DNA of 64,000 bases from Filobasidium wieringae (GCA_001600055.1 BCIV01000008.1:868001-932000), one strand, 5' to 3'. Shown: positions 23,373 to 33,952, counted from the stretch's first letter. The notes: a model not told the origin generated them from the sequence alone. Made by a program: numbers and translations.

Positions 23373-24549
23373 CTACGAGCATTCATGATCTCTGACGGGA
23401 CAAAAATATAGCGATGGTCTGGACGGTTCAGGTACAACAATCAGTCGATCAAAGACGAATGGCATAAGGTTACAAGTCACAGAGACATACATCATAACAA
23501 GACTCGACGTGAGAGCAAGAAAAGGGGCGAGAGAGAGACCGTCAAGGAATAGCGACACATAGCGCCTAAGACGACACAGTCTGGTTGATACTTTAAAGCG
23601 AATATCTAAATCAGTAAGAGACGATCGCTGTGTAAACCACATTGAAGCTTACTTGGGAAGTGAGATGCAGATAGAGCTAGGATATCGTATAGGATTGGTC
23701 GAGAGGTTGCATCAGCCCGAGAAGGTCGTTCGACGCAGCGGTACTTACACTTTCACCGGCCTTTCCACTGTCCAACCTATGTCGGTCCATAGTAGGAGAC
23801 CCTCCAGTAGCGTAACAGATCAAGCCAAAAACTGAGAGAACAGGCAGGATCGGTCAGACCACGTATCCAGCGCACGGCATCTGCGGGTACTAGCGGTTTT
23901 TGCGCTTTCGCGCTCGTCCCTGCAAGGCAAGCACACAGTGAGTGAGACGGAAATTACCAGTCGATATCCTGTCAGACTGAAGCGTACATAAAAAGGTTCA
24001 ATGAAGGTTGATCAGTTCCCTCGTTCAGATTGAAAAGATGGAAGATACTCACGAAGTTCTCGCTTCCGCCAGCGTCCCTGCGAGGCAGTTATGAGGTGGA
24101 TAGAACGATGAGAGACCATCCACAAGGCTGTAAAGTTTAAGCGGAAACCGAGAGAGAGGTTAAACATAGGAGTGGAACAGCTTCAGTATCGGTCAGACGG
24201 GACGAGACCCAGCGATACTCACGGATTTTGCGCTTTCGCGCTCGTCCCTGCAAGGCAAGCACAAAGGGAATCAACCACGACGGGGCAGCTTTTCAGCTGC
24301 TTACTTGAACGGTCCACAACCAACTAAGCTAACTCCCTCGACTGCTGGTAGCCAATGTTCATCGTTGTTCGACGGTCCGGTCGGTCTTGATTGTTGTTGA
24401 ACGGCGAAGTCGGAGTCGAGACCTTGGCCCACGGTAGTCGATCCCCTCTGAGACACCGTCGCTGAAATATTGTCGTCGAGTGCTGGGAAACCGTGAAGGA
24501 CGAAGGGATCGTCTCCAATGATGTGGCCTTCGAACAGTGAGATCAAGTT
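23373..24549 (-). CDS. Unknown multi-exon gene containing 25-nt microexons (5' end unresolved)
   Basis: No family recognised. Exon 24305-24549 (245 nt) encodes LISLFEGHIIGDD...HGFPALDDN...GPFK and ends at a GTAAGC donor. Two 25-nt microexons with AG/GTGAGT borders follow at 24223-24247 and 24053-24077. Then come an 83-nt exon at 23749-23831 (FGLICYATGGSPTMDRHRLDSGKAGES) and a last exon from about 23623 to the stop at 23373 (RSSLTDLDIRFKV...SLAPFLALTSSLVMM...), which includes a hydrophobic stretch. Phases agree only if exactly two microexons are used: 245 nt ends with two spare bases, the two 25-mers leave one, and the 83-nt exon supplies two. A third copy of the 25-mer at 23895-23919 has a damaged donor and would break the frame. 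Upstream exons were not resolved. Confidence 0.35.
23895..24247 (-). repeat. Three copies of a 25-nt microexon with flanking splice sites
   Basis: On the minus strand the units at 24223-24247, 24053-24077 and 23895-23919 each follow a TGCCT-(T/C)GCAG acceptor and read GGACGAGCGCGAAAGCGCAAA or, in the middle copy, a diverged GGACGCTGGCGGAAGCGAGAA. The first two are followed by GTGAGTATC; the third by GCTAGTACC. Units are spaced 170 and 158 bases apart. Confidence 0.8.
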
Positions 24550-24815
24550 CTAGAGAAGAAGTCAGCGCCGTCATGGCGGGAAAGCCCCGCCCATGCAGTT
24601 CAAACTTAGTCTGTTCCCTTGCACTGCGGCGTTGCGTATCGATGTTCGTCTCTCTAGACACCGTGCCCCCAGTCGCGACCGCCCGTCATGTACCTAGCCC
24701 AAGTTTGAATCAGTGACTCGGTGGACAGACGATCCAGCAGCCGAAACCTTCGCCCCTCTTCGCCTAGAGCGAACCAAGATCAGTGCCTCGAGGAAGAAAG
24801 ACGGATCCGCTGTGG
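24432..24815. repeat. Diverged tandem repeat unit 1
   Basis: Shares ordered blocks with 24903-25223 in the same orientation: CGGTAGTCG, TTGTCGTCGAGTGCTGGG followed by AACCGTGAA, the CGTATCGA(G/T)... CCCAGTCG region, GACCAAGATC, and AACGGATCCGC or GACGGATCCGC at the far end. Spacing between blocks is conserved although intervening bases differ. This unit overlaps the 245-nt exon of the microexon gene. Confidence 0.65.
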
Positions 24816-24902
24816 AGTCCAGACGATTGTCGAATCACTATATCAGGGTATCAAATCTTGCGTGTAGATCTAAGATCAACCAATACCATCGTGACTCGTT
24901 AT

Positions 24903-25223
24903 CGGTAGTCGTCGACCTTCGAACTCCTGTCGCTGTAGGATTGTCGTCGAGTGCTGGGGAACCGTGAAAGAGCTCTTGCGCTCCTCCAATAATATACACC
25001 TTTGAACGGTTATACCACAAGTATTGATAGTGCCAGGAACTCGAAAACCGCTAAGATATACTGTCCGGTTATGGCCCAATAACACTGACTCCACAAGGGC
25101 CCGCCGGCTTTTCGTATCGAGTCTCGTCTCCAGGTATGACGCACCCAGTCAATCGAGAAAGGGCAAAGCCAAAACCTAGCCGGACCAAGATCTGGAGCTC
25201 GAGTGTCGATAACGGATCCGCAA
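24903..25223. repeat. Diverged tandem repeat unit 2
   Basis: Second copy of the unit at 24432-24815. The minus-strand peptide equivalent of the exon (IIGGAQELFHGSPALDDNPTAT) keeps the HG-x-PALDDN core, but the following splice donor is absent and stops intervene, so this copy looks like a decayed exon. Upstream (25176-25412) a minus-strand open frame of 78 codons exists and could be an original first exon; not established. Confidence 0.6.
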
Positions 25224-25997
25224 GTCAGGATGATAGTGGTTGAGAGGAGTATTGTCGAAGTGGAGAACGAGGATGAACGAAAGGAAAAGTGGCGGCTTAT
25301 ATCCTGCTCCAGACCGCCCACTGCGCTTTGCCAACTGAAAGCGCTCCATACAATCCTTGAACATCGCTGGAATTCCAGAAGAAAGCGCTGAGCTCGACTC
25401 AGTAGAGCGCATCGGCCTTGCCTAGGTCCGAAGAATCATGTGTCAGCAGACACAGCCTTGCTCGATCGTGATAGATTCGATCTCGATCGGATAATCACTG
25501 AAAATCAGGGGTAAAAGAAGCGTTTCAGCTTGGTCGTGACGGCATAACACGCGCGTCGCGGTGTAACAAACCGCCAGTCGCGCGCGCTGGTATCCTCCAA
25601 AGGAGTTTCAGAGTGCTTTATGTGATTGACGACGGAGAATGACAGGCACCGAGGTCATGAGATCGAAACAGCCCGAGGCAGAAACCCCACGGCACTCAGT
25701 GAGACACCAGTTCTCGCACTAGTCAGTAAATCGAGAAGTCCGCGGTCAAAGGCCAGAGACCGTGTAGCTTTCATCATAAAAGCCGGCCAGCAACAGCACA
25801 CCCCACTCAATCGACTCACTTACTCATTCCTTCACTCACTCACTTATCACTCGCTAAACCAGCTATATCCACTATTCAACCCTCTCAGATCAGCGATCGT
25901 CATTGTAAGTCATCACATACGGGTCCCAACACTTGAATCTGACGTTGCATACACACACGCAGAAATAGAAACACATCAACAATCACCCAAGCTTAAG

Positions 25998-26471
25998 ATG
26001 TCTACCGCTATTGCTACTTCCACTGTTTTTGACAGTAGGTCTCATCATACTAGTCATGATCCAACCAGCCGCTGATATCCTACTCTCAGTGGCTTCGCTC
26101 GCCAACACTCTCCCCAGTGGAGACAAAGAAGTCGTCTTCGACTTCTCCAAACGTAAGTCTCCAAAGTAATCGGTCAAAAACGTACCATAGAGTCTAGCTA
26201 ATCTGAACCCATAGTCCTGGATGACCCAATCATTGAGGCGCTCATCGTCTCCCACCTGCTCGAGGTGGCCGCCGAAATCAAGGCGGAAACCACCGGGATC
26301 GCCGGAATAGATGACTCGCTCTGGGTCAAAATCAACGACGTCGATCTGGGGGAATTGGAGGAGGGGACCATGGGTGAGCTCGAGAGTTGGGCAGAGATTG
26401 CCCAAAGCGAAGAGCCAAAGGTAAAGGATCCCAGTGTCCACTCGAGGAAGGCGACTAAGTTCAAGATTTGA
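25998..26471 (+). CDS. Unknown small acidic protein (about 118 residues)
   Basis: Three exons with consistent phases: 25998-26034 (MSTAIATSTVFD), 26090-26152 (MASLANTLPSGDKEVVFDFSK) and 26216-26471 (LLDDPIIEALIVSHLLEVAAEIKAE...KATKFKI). No family recognised. The protein is acidic in the middle with a predicted helix around EALIVSHLLEVAAEIKAE and a basic C terminus. A probable 5' UTR intron lies at about 25903-25961 (GTAAGTCATC to CACACGCAG). The splice sites are canonical and every alternative frame is closed, which supports a real gene. Confidence 0.6.
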
Positions 26472-26934
26472 TGTCACAACATTGAGAACTTTACCTCTTG
26501 TCAACTTGTATCAAGCGCCGGCTCCACATGTATCATACCAATCATTTGTCACCGCGATCACCGCCCGACCTACTCATCTCTTTATCTGAGATCCATCCCT
26601 TATTTCATAGCTTTCCGGAATTTTTGACGCACCAATTCCTTCAAGGGCGAGTGATCGCGCAGCATAAGCTTTGTAATATATAACCCCATCACGCGCGCTC
26701 TACTCTACCTTTGCCCTCTCGTATTCTGCCTTCTTGAACTCCTAAGTTCCCCTCAGATCGAAGATCGAAGCCTTGCTGATTGGTGATCTTGCTCGACCCT
26801 CTTCTCTACAGTATCTGGAACGTCGCATACAACTGCATAACAGCATAGAGTCTTGTTCTACTAGACTACGATCTGTGAGTCATCAGCCCCACAACAAACG
26901 ATATCCGAATTCTCATCATATATCTCAACGTGCG

Positions 26935-27651
26935 ATGTCACTACAGCTATACAGCCAAAGAAAAGACATGTAAGTCTCAAGGATGCTTCCTTTCCTGGCG
27001 AGTTCCGAAGTATCGACCGTTGTCCTTCGGTACCGATAGTCCACTCCTCCTTGTGGGAGTTCTATCTTGAACCCTTCCCATCGACCCTTCATCAAGTACG
27101 AAGTACCCAATTTCAAGATCTTACAGCCATCTGAAGGGCCGTTTAATTTTGACAGTAAGTACAAAACTCAAACATGACGAGCTTCAGCTGAACTCGCTCA
27201 TGTAGTTCCCATAGATTGGATATTTGGACGCCGAAACTTCGCCCGATCAGATCACACTTTCAAGATGTCCTCTACTTCTAGTAAGTCGGATAATCTGCTT
27301 AACTCGCTGAAAGCCGACTTGAAAGTTCTTCAACAACCCAAAGCCATTGCAGTCACCGCTCCATCTGTCCAACCCAAGCCTTCTGTCAAGAAGCTGGTAT
27401 TGAAACCATCTAGTGACCAAGAACTTCGCAGGGTTCTCAAAAAGAAGAACAAGCAAATCAAAGAAGCTCGACTGGCGGAAACCCGGGCCCTCAAACAAGC
27501 CAGGGTCGCAGCCAAGGTTGCCGCCAGACAAGCCAGGGACGTCAGTCCGCCCCCGAAAAAAATCTCAATCGAAGACATCGAAAATTGGAGGCGCTCATGC
27601 GGGAGAAAGAAGGGACATTCGCGTAGAGCCCGCAGAAAGACAGATCAATGA
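26935..27651 (+). CDS. Unknown basic, coiled-coil protein
   Basis: Proposed exons 26935-26969, 27060-27152 and 27214-27651. The first reads MSLQLYSQRKD; the second ILNPSHRPFIKYEVPNFKIL...EGPFNFD; the third starts IPIDWIFGRRNF and passes without stop into a Lys/Arg/Ala-rich helical segment (LRRVLKKKNKQIKEARLAETRALKQARVAA, rough residues 115-150) and PPPKKISIEDIENW, ending RRKTDQ. The second exon joins the third in phase (FNFD-IPIDWIF). The first junction uses a 90-nt intron and is less certain; an alternative start at the internal ATG of MSSTSS (27265) is possible. No family recognised; the charge suggests nucleic-acid binding, inferred only. Confidence 0.45.
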
Positions 27652-27989
27652 GCATTGCCCATGGGGCCAACCATATGTGCCATTGACCTCGTACTTGATG
27701 TGTAGTACTTTAGTCATTATTGTACTTGATACAGCGCGTCCGTCGCAGACTCTTATACATTTCAATTCGTTACATCACCTCGATCTCCATCGTATGGCCA
27801 CATTCCATACAAACCCTCCTGATTATCCCCTCCACTTCGGTAGGTATATCCTCATACTCATGTTGGTGCTGAGCCTCCTGTCTTACCTGATAAGCATTGT
27901 GTTTCGTCTTCCTCCGTAACCTATGGTATAAGAATGTCCCTTGTAGTTAGTATCAGACTCGACGTGGAAGCGTAGGATGTCTGATCAGC
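27652..27989. other. Intergenic, convergent gene ends
   Basis: Between the stop of the basic coiled-coil gene and the stop of RAD14. A 27413-27919 frame overlaps from another frame of the upstream gene and ends in a hydrophobic stretch, but has no independent support. Nothing else seen. Confidence 0.35.
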
Positions 27990-29027
27990 TTACGCTTTCA
28001 GTCCCTCTTCGAACTTCTTGACCTTACGATCCCTCTTGATCTCCTCCCGCTTTTCCCATTCGACATCGAGTCCTTCTGGTCCACCCCATTTCTTCCAAGC
28101 GACCTCCTCCACCTGCATTCGCAGGTATAACATCATGTTGCTATAATTTGATGCATGAGGATTGGGCTTCAGTAGATGTGGTAGAAGGGAAGGATCCTTC
28201 AGCTCCGATTCCGTGAGAAGGTAGTCCTGAATCGATGATACAACACGATAAGTATGGGTCAAGTTCCGGAAGACCGGCGTAGAAGCCATGCTTACCTCAC
28301 GACACTCGGTCTTGGTGAGAAGGGAGTACTGTTCAGGTAGGTCCTTCTTGTCTTTCTTACATATCCGAACACCGAAAACCTGTCCAGGCGATGACAGTGA
28401 CCAAGAGAATCAGTTACCGAAACCTGGCCGCCTGCCTGAGCGTGAAAAGCTTACTTTCAAAAATTCATGGTCCACCTCCAAGCTCTGACAGATTGCGCAC
28501 CGTGGAGAGGTTTCCGGGTGTATAGCTGTTCCAATCATATTCGTCATTTGAGCTCTTGTAGAGACACAAAGCTCGGCGAGAACTAACCTGGTTCTTCCCC
28601 TGCGGCGATTCTTGCTCTCTCCCTAGCCTTTTCCCTTCTTATCGCACCTGCCGTATTTTCGTCCTCCGTTTCTGCCACGAGAAATCCTCCTTTAGAATTA
28701 TGGAGCCTACTGAGATCATATTCGAAGTATTTCCCTAATTTAGGATCTTTGGGAAGAGGCGGAAGATCTGTTGCAGAAGGAACTGCGGCCGGGGCGTTCC
28801 GTATTGATGTTGGTTGCGTAGGAAGCGAGTTGACGTATTTCTTCGAGGATGATGATGATGCTTTAAGAGACTGAGCCTCCTGTTTCAACTTAGTCTTTGC
28901 TGTTTTAGAAGGACGACAGGGCAAGGGTCAGGTGAGTAGTACTGTCCTAGCGGAAAATCGAACCGCTACCTTTCAATCGAGCTAAATGAGCTTGTCTTTG
29001 TTGAGCTGGCGTCAGTTCGGCACTCAT
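27990..29027 (-). CDS. RAD14: Nucleotide excision repair protein Rad14/XPA
   Basis: Damage-verification scaffold of nucleotide excision repair that binds kinked DNA, RPA and TFIIH. Five exons: [19 protein letters not shown], a Ser/Ala-rich linker with [23 protein letters not shown] (hallmark of XPA before the zinc finger), the zinc-finger exon with RCAIC, an exon with [26 protein letters not shown], and the last with [39 protein letters not shown] and a basic end. About 270 residues. The fourth zinc ligand, Cys in other XPA/Rad14 proteins, is Asp here (codon 28350-28352). The protein stops soon after KKFEEGLKA, so the long C-terminal basic helix of yeast Rad14 is short. Divergent from the gene at 29304. 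Confidence 0.92.
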
Positions 29028-29303
29028 TTGGTCTTGGGGTGTTTGTGCGAGTCAATAAACAAGTCCACCGTATCGAGGGGAACCAGTGGCTGAGTATTCT
29101 AAGAATGATGCATGTAATGATGTACTGCAGGGATGCAGGTGGATCGGAGTCCCGGGCGACGTGTATACAGCATGATTCAGCACGGCGTCAAATGTCTCAT
29201 CGCCTCTCGGACATCATCAAAAGCTGGGAATTGCTAAGAATCCGACTTGTTCATCGTCTATCGGACGCAAACCTACATCACCTGCGGCATTAGAACTGAC
29301 ATA

Positions 29304-29865
29304 ATGTCTGGGACTCAAGAACTCGTCGAAAGGGGCAGTATTGAACGGCCGTTGAGGAAGAAGGCTCGTATCTCCTATGCGGAACCCACGCCCGACATAG
29401 ACCAACACACGCAAGGTCTAGCAGTAAGCGTGACTCATGGTAAGAGAATATGAAGCCCATCCCTTATCTCGATAGGTATTTATGAATGGGAAAGCAATAG
29501 CGAGAACAGCGGATGTAGCGGTGAAAAACAAACCAAGCGAGAACGACGGATTCTCTCCACCCGCTCCGGTTGCGAGAAAGAAACCCAGAAAGATGTGCGC
29601 GAAAAAGAGACCCAAAAAGACAGCGAAAGAGGTCGAGCAGGAGGCGAGATCGAATGAGATGAAGAGACGGATCAAAGAGGAACTTGTTCACAGAGAAGAA
29701 ATCGATAAACTGGACGATCTGAGGAGATTCAAGGAAGGCCAACCTGTGCAACTGCTGGACCTACCGTCTGAGGCGAGTTTCCGTTATGAAAAGGCCCGAA
29801 TGCATCAAGCTAATAGACTAGAGTTTATAGATCTTAGATATGTCAGTTATGATCTACCTAGATAA
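29304..29865 (+). CDS. Unknown small basic nuclear-type protein
   Basis: Two exons in phase 0: 29304-29423 (MSGTQELVERGSIERPLRKKARISY...) and 29476-29865 (VFMNGKAIARTADVAVKN...), separated by a 52-nt GTAAGC-AG intron. About 169 residues. It has a basic tract RKKPRKMCAKKRPKKTAKE resembling a nuclear localisation signal, a charged helix (ARSNEMKRRIKEELVHREEIDKL) and ends DLRYVSYDLPR. No family recognised. It is divergent from RAD14, sharing a 276-bp interval, which could mean co-regulation but says nothing of function. Confidence 0.55.
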
Positions 29866-30029
29866 TACCCTTTGACGTGCTGAGGATCTTTATATTTCTA
29901 GGATATTCTCAATCGACCAGAATCTAAGTGTAAATCAGCTATCTGGCAATGCATCGACTTGTGCTGATGACGATGTGCCCATAGATCAAAGATTTTCTTT
30001 GCATTTCCGGAACTTGTTGGTACCTCAGG

Positions 30030-31221
30030 ATGCCCTTTCTTGATGATGAGGTCTGGCGAGAAATCTACAGGACCAAGCACCCGAAGAACGGCGTGAGTGA
30101 TGACAACGAATGAACGATAGTGAACATGTTGATAGCCCTTGGTCAGCGCAAGGCCGTCCGACTAGATGATATGTTTTCTTCTTCTTTCCGAGGCACCCCC
30201 ATGGCAGGCTCCATAACAGCATTTCCATATGGTCCCGCGATAGGGCAAGCGCAGGCTTGTTGGAACAGCGAAAACAATCGTGGTAATTCAAAATTACCTC
30301 GAAAACTCATTCACTTCGCCAATGATTGCACCAGACCTGTCGTCCAGTCCACAAGCAAACGCTTGACGGATTTGATGTCCCAATATAACCGACTTCTGAA
30401 GACTTCTCTCAGCCGAGAGCGCAAGGCTCTTGGGCATTCTGAGGAGATAGCTGAATGGGTTTCAGCAATGTTACCGCTCAGTAGAACAGATGCCATGGAG
30501 CTCGGCGGTCCAACGGATAGTACTGTCCTTCTTCAGTCGGGCATATGGAAATACGGCTGCTGGCATAAGCTTTGTGCCAGGACTGCCAACTTTCCGGTGA
30601 TACTGACTGCAGTACGTCTCGATCTTTCTTATCATTACTTCAAGTGTTGCTGATCGCACTTATATTAAATGTAGGATACGATGCGAGTATATTGGCTCTC
30701 TCCTGAAGATTTCAAAGGAATTCGACCCGTTCATCCTGCAAGTGTTCAAAATGTAACCGAAATCCTGACACAATCGTTGACGAGCCAGTGTACAGGAACT
30801 CTACTGCGATCTTCCGAAGACTTGTGGGAAGCTCTCGAGTTTAGGCGCAGGGTAAGTGCGCTGTACGAGCAGAGCAGTATTCCGACGCGCGAAACGAGTT
30901 CCTTCACAACCAGATACTACTACAAGCAAGATATACTGGATTACGTTGAGAGACATGCTTCGATGATGTAAGTCTTGCCACCGGGACGGTAAAGACTCTC
31001 CATCCTGATACTGCAACAGAGCTAGACGAAAAGCGACGCGGGAGGTTGCGTTCGAAAGAGCTAGCTCTCACCACAGCCACAGCCAGAACTCTATATGTCT
31101 AGAATGCAACCAATACCATCATCGGGCGTTCCCAAAACTCCATATATGGTGGTTCGAATGCCCAGAGACTGTCTACAAGTCCATAGAACGCAAGAGACAC
31201 CCCTTTGGCGGTTATAGCTAG
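30030..31221 (+). CDS. Orphan protein of about 340 residues, four exons
   Basis: Reconstructed from splice sites: exons 30030-30092 (MPFLDDEVWREIYRTKHPKNG), 30147-30611, 30675-30967 and 31020-31221, with introns of 54, 63 and 52 nt, all GT-AG and in phase. The joined protein contains a Ser-rich N part, FPVILTADTMRVYWLSPEDF, VQNVTEILTQSLTS, a charged helix (YYYKQDILDYVERH) and a C-terminal CLECNQYHHRAF...FECP segment that could be a zinc site (C-x2-C...H-H...C). No family recognised. Continuity over three introns argues for a real gene; the first exon is the least certain. Confidence 0.55.
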
Positions 31222-31818
31222 AGTTGGGATGGTTAGTAGTCAAATAGCCTTAGGTAGCAAGGTAAGTCTTCGAAGCTGACCAGCGCATCGCCATCATCGA
31301 GCTGATGAATCTCTCCACATTTCACCGTTTCATGCGTACAGATAACTGATACGGATCGAGGGAAGTCCCAGCCTCGATTAGATAGGTATACGTCTGATAA
31401 TATCGATATCATCGTTGCAACTATTGCGCACTGTTGTGCTGAAGGGTGTAGTGTAACCGTCCGGTGAAACAATTACGGCCCGCCTGGTCTCATCCGATCT
31501 GTACCTGTTTTGCAGATTCATTCGAGATCTTAGACTAAGCCATACAGTTATGCCTCATCTCAGATCGCTAGGTTCGTTCCAGGAGGTCCAAGAGACGCTA
31601 GTTTGTAATCGTAACAAGTGTTTCAGCCTGCGTCTTCGAAACGCGAGACTCAGCCAATCTCGGCAGCGAAATATATGAGCCTGACATCTAAATACGATAA
31701 GTCATTAGACCGAGCCTTCCTTCTCAAGACCGGAGACCCTTCCCTTCCTACCAGATAACAGTCAGTCCAGCTCCACGCTCTACATAGTCAACTACATATC
31801 ATACGAGAGAGACTCAAG
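31222..31818. other. Intergenic stretch, no gene seen
   Basis: Only frames below 80 codons, with no splice continuity. The 3' half should contain the promoter and leader of the gene at 31819; nothing specific is recognised. Confidence 0.35.
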
Positions 31819-33197
31819 ATGGAGCTGGCTAAAATAATGCCCATAACCCCACAGGTGGAAGGTGAGTCCTTTCGTTGATCGGTGTTGGCAGGCATGACCG
31901 AGCTGATCGCTTTGAGAATAGATGCTGTCGTATCCTTTCATATCAAGTATGCGGATGCTCTTCCCCGCTCCCTAGCTCGACACTTCAATATTATCCATAC
32001 TAAGGAAACTCTTCCAGAGGAATTGCAGGAAGAATCCAAATTAACCATTAAGCAAAAGGAGCTCAAAGAGATAGAGCAATTACGATTTTCGTCCACTCTA
32101 CGACGTCTATCGAAAGCTCGCCAGGTCTCTGAACTACAGACCAAGCACTATCAAGAACAAATAAGACGTGGAGAAGAAGAGCTTCGTCTGGAGCAACAAG
32201 CGTTACAAGAAGAACGTGAACGTCTGGTAGAGCAAGAGCAAATTCAGGCCAGCTATGACAAGGTCATGGATAAGCTAAAGGAGTTGTCAAGTAGACCGAA
32301 GCAAAGAACGGAATTAGACCAGTGAGCCACTCTTTCACAGGCCTATGTTACGACTGACGCAGATGTGCTGACCGAATCCCTATTATCTGAACCAGACTCA
32401 TCGAGTCAGCTCGCACTGAAATCGCCGAGCTCGAACAAAAACAAGCAGCTTATGTGGCCGAGGAGGAAGCTAGACGTACAGCGTTTACAGCGTTAGAAGC
32501 CTCGCTACATCATCTTCTGTCGATTCCCAAAGTAGACCCCGAACGGGATCCCAAGGAATTATTGGTGAAACCGAAGCCAATCGCTTCAGCCGGACCGTCC
32601 ACCGACTTGAGCCGGGCAGCCAGTCCAGCAATCAATACAAAGTCGGACTCTTTAGCTGCTGAGCATTCTTTAGGCTCAGTGGAGAAAAGAGCGCTCGACC
32701 CTAAAGCTGCAGTATTCACCCCGACTGTCGTCGCACCGGTCACATCAGTTCCCCCAGCGAACACAGCACCCCCTCTGAACCGATCAAAATCGTCCGCACC
32801 AGCCAAGACCAAGTCCATCCCTGGTCTGCCGAGTCGACCCGCTGGTTCTTACAAAGACGTACCTCTATCGGTGGGGGGAAAACATGGACCTGTCGGCAGT
32901 ATGACAGGGACTACTAGTGCACCTGTCTCCCGTTCCGGTACACCTTTGGGTCGACAAGAATCGAACAGAAGCTCAGGTAATGCAAGAGCAAGAGAAAGGA
33001 CACCTCCTGCGGGCCGAAATAACAGTCGGGCTACCACTCGCAATATGTCAACGAAAGATAAGGATAAGGAGGACGGGGAGATGTCGGATCGAGAAGAGGG
33101 AGGTTCAGCGGTAAATGGACCTCGTGGAGGACTCAAGCGGACAAGGGGAAAAGAGGAGGATGATAATGCGAAGCGACGGAGGACGGCAGGAGCGTAG
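31819..33197 (+). CDS. Probable THO complex subunit 7 (Tho7/Mft1-like)
   Basis: Tho7 is a coiled-coil member of the THO/TREX complex that couples transcription to mRNA export. Three exons: 31819-31861 (MELAKIMPITPQVE), 31921-32322, and 32396-33197. Residues about 30-190 form a long coiled coil; the stretch YDKVMDKLKELSSRPKQ followed by a helix ending RRTAFTALEASLHHLL matches the pattern of Tho7 family proteins (Y-D, P-x-R, then R-x-x-F-x-x-L-x-x-S). The rest is a disordered Pro/Ser/Thr tail ending in acidic DKEDGEMSD and basic KRTRGKEEDDNAKRRRT signals. Other coiled-coil proteins could mimic the first part, so the family call is moderate. Confidence 0.6.
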
Positions 33198-33440
33198 CTT
33201 TACGAACGAACTGTTGATCACAATATCGAATATGTACCGAGTTGCGGACACTTGGAATTGGAAGGTTTTTTGGTTATGATCTTTTTGAGGATTTTACCCT
33301 CCTTCGACACGTCGAGTACAGTTCATAGAATCGCTAACTAGAGAACCGATTCCTAATCAGAGTCGTGAAGAGTTGTATCAGCCAGGCGGATTATTGATAA
33401 CACGTCCCGTCGACAAGCGATAAAATAATCATACAAGGGT
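33198..33440. other. Short intergenic, convergent ends
   Basis: Between the stop of the THO7-like gene and the stop of family copy 2. From about 33378 the sequence (TCAGCCAGGCGGATTATT...GTCGACAAG) matches 50031-50070 downstream of copy 4, so the repeat includes 3' flank. Confidence 0.5.
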
Positions 33441-33952
33441 TTATTTTTTGAAAGAACGGCGGTCACCCTGTCGGGCTTTCTTCGCCTTCTTGGGAATCTT
33501 TGATTCCCTCAGAACGTCAATCACGATGTCAGCCAACCCGCCGACAATTTCCTCCTCCTTCTTTCTTTCCTCCTCCCGCTTCTCCTCCTCCCTCTTCTCC
33601 TCCTCCTTCTTCATGACGGCNNNNNNNNNNNNNNNNNNNNNNNNNNNNNNNNNNNNNNNNNNNNNNNNNNNNNNNNNNNNNNNNNNNNNNNNNNNNNNNN
33701 NNNNNNNNNNNNNNNNNNNNTGTCAGCCAACCCGCCGACAATTTCCTCCTCCTTCTTTCTTTCCTCCTCCCGCTTCTCCTCCTCCCTCTTCTCCTCCTCC
33801 TTCTTCATGACGGCCGCAGCCGCTTCCTCCTTCTCCTGTTTCGCAATCAACGCCGCAGCGTCGAGTAACTGCTGGACGCAGTTATGGTAGAACTCCTCGG
33901 AGTAATCCTCCCGTAGTTCATCAGAGATCTGCAATCGATCACCCTGAGGCAT
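33441..33952 (-). CDS. Unknown Glu/Lys-rich small protein, family copy 2, interrupted by assembly gap
   Basis: Begins MPQGDRLQISDELREDYSEEFYHNC, then QQLLDAAALIAKQEKEEAAAAV, a long run of E/K/R repeats (KKEEEKREEE), then EEIVGGLADIVIDVLRESKIPKKAKKARQGDR and ends RSFKK. The frame as given is disrupted by 100 N (33621-33720) flanked by an exact 94-bp repeat. Removing the gap and one repeat copy leaves 318 nt, in frame and 105 residues, the same length as copy 4 from the corresponding point. The N-terminal PYREVL exon of copies 1 and 3 is absent; homology starts at the third-exon splice acceptor. Function unknown. Confidence 0.5.
33527..33620. repeat. 94-bp sequence identical to 33721-33814, left side of gap
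   Basis: TGTCAGCCAACCCGCCGACA... through ...TTCATGACGGC directly precedes the N run and is repeated base for base immediately after it. The 50-kb paralogue contains this segment only once (50178-50271). Confidence 0.95.
33621..33720. other. Assembly gap of 100 N
   Basis: A run of exactly 100 N, the conventional size for a gap of unknown length, lying inside family copy 2. The identical 94-bp ends on both sides suggest overlapping contigs that were not merged. Confidence 0.98.
33721..33814. repeat. 94-bp sequence identical to 33527-33620, right side of gap
   Basis: Right-hand copy of the gap-flanking repeat. It continues into CGCAGCCGCTTCCTCC, matching the single-copy order at 50272 onward. 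Confidence 0.95.
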
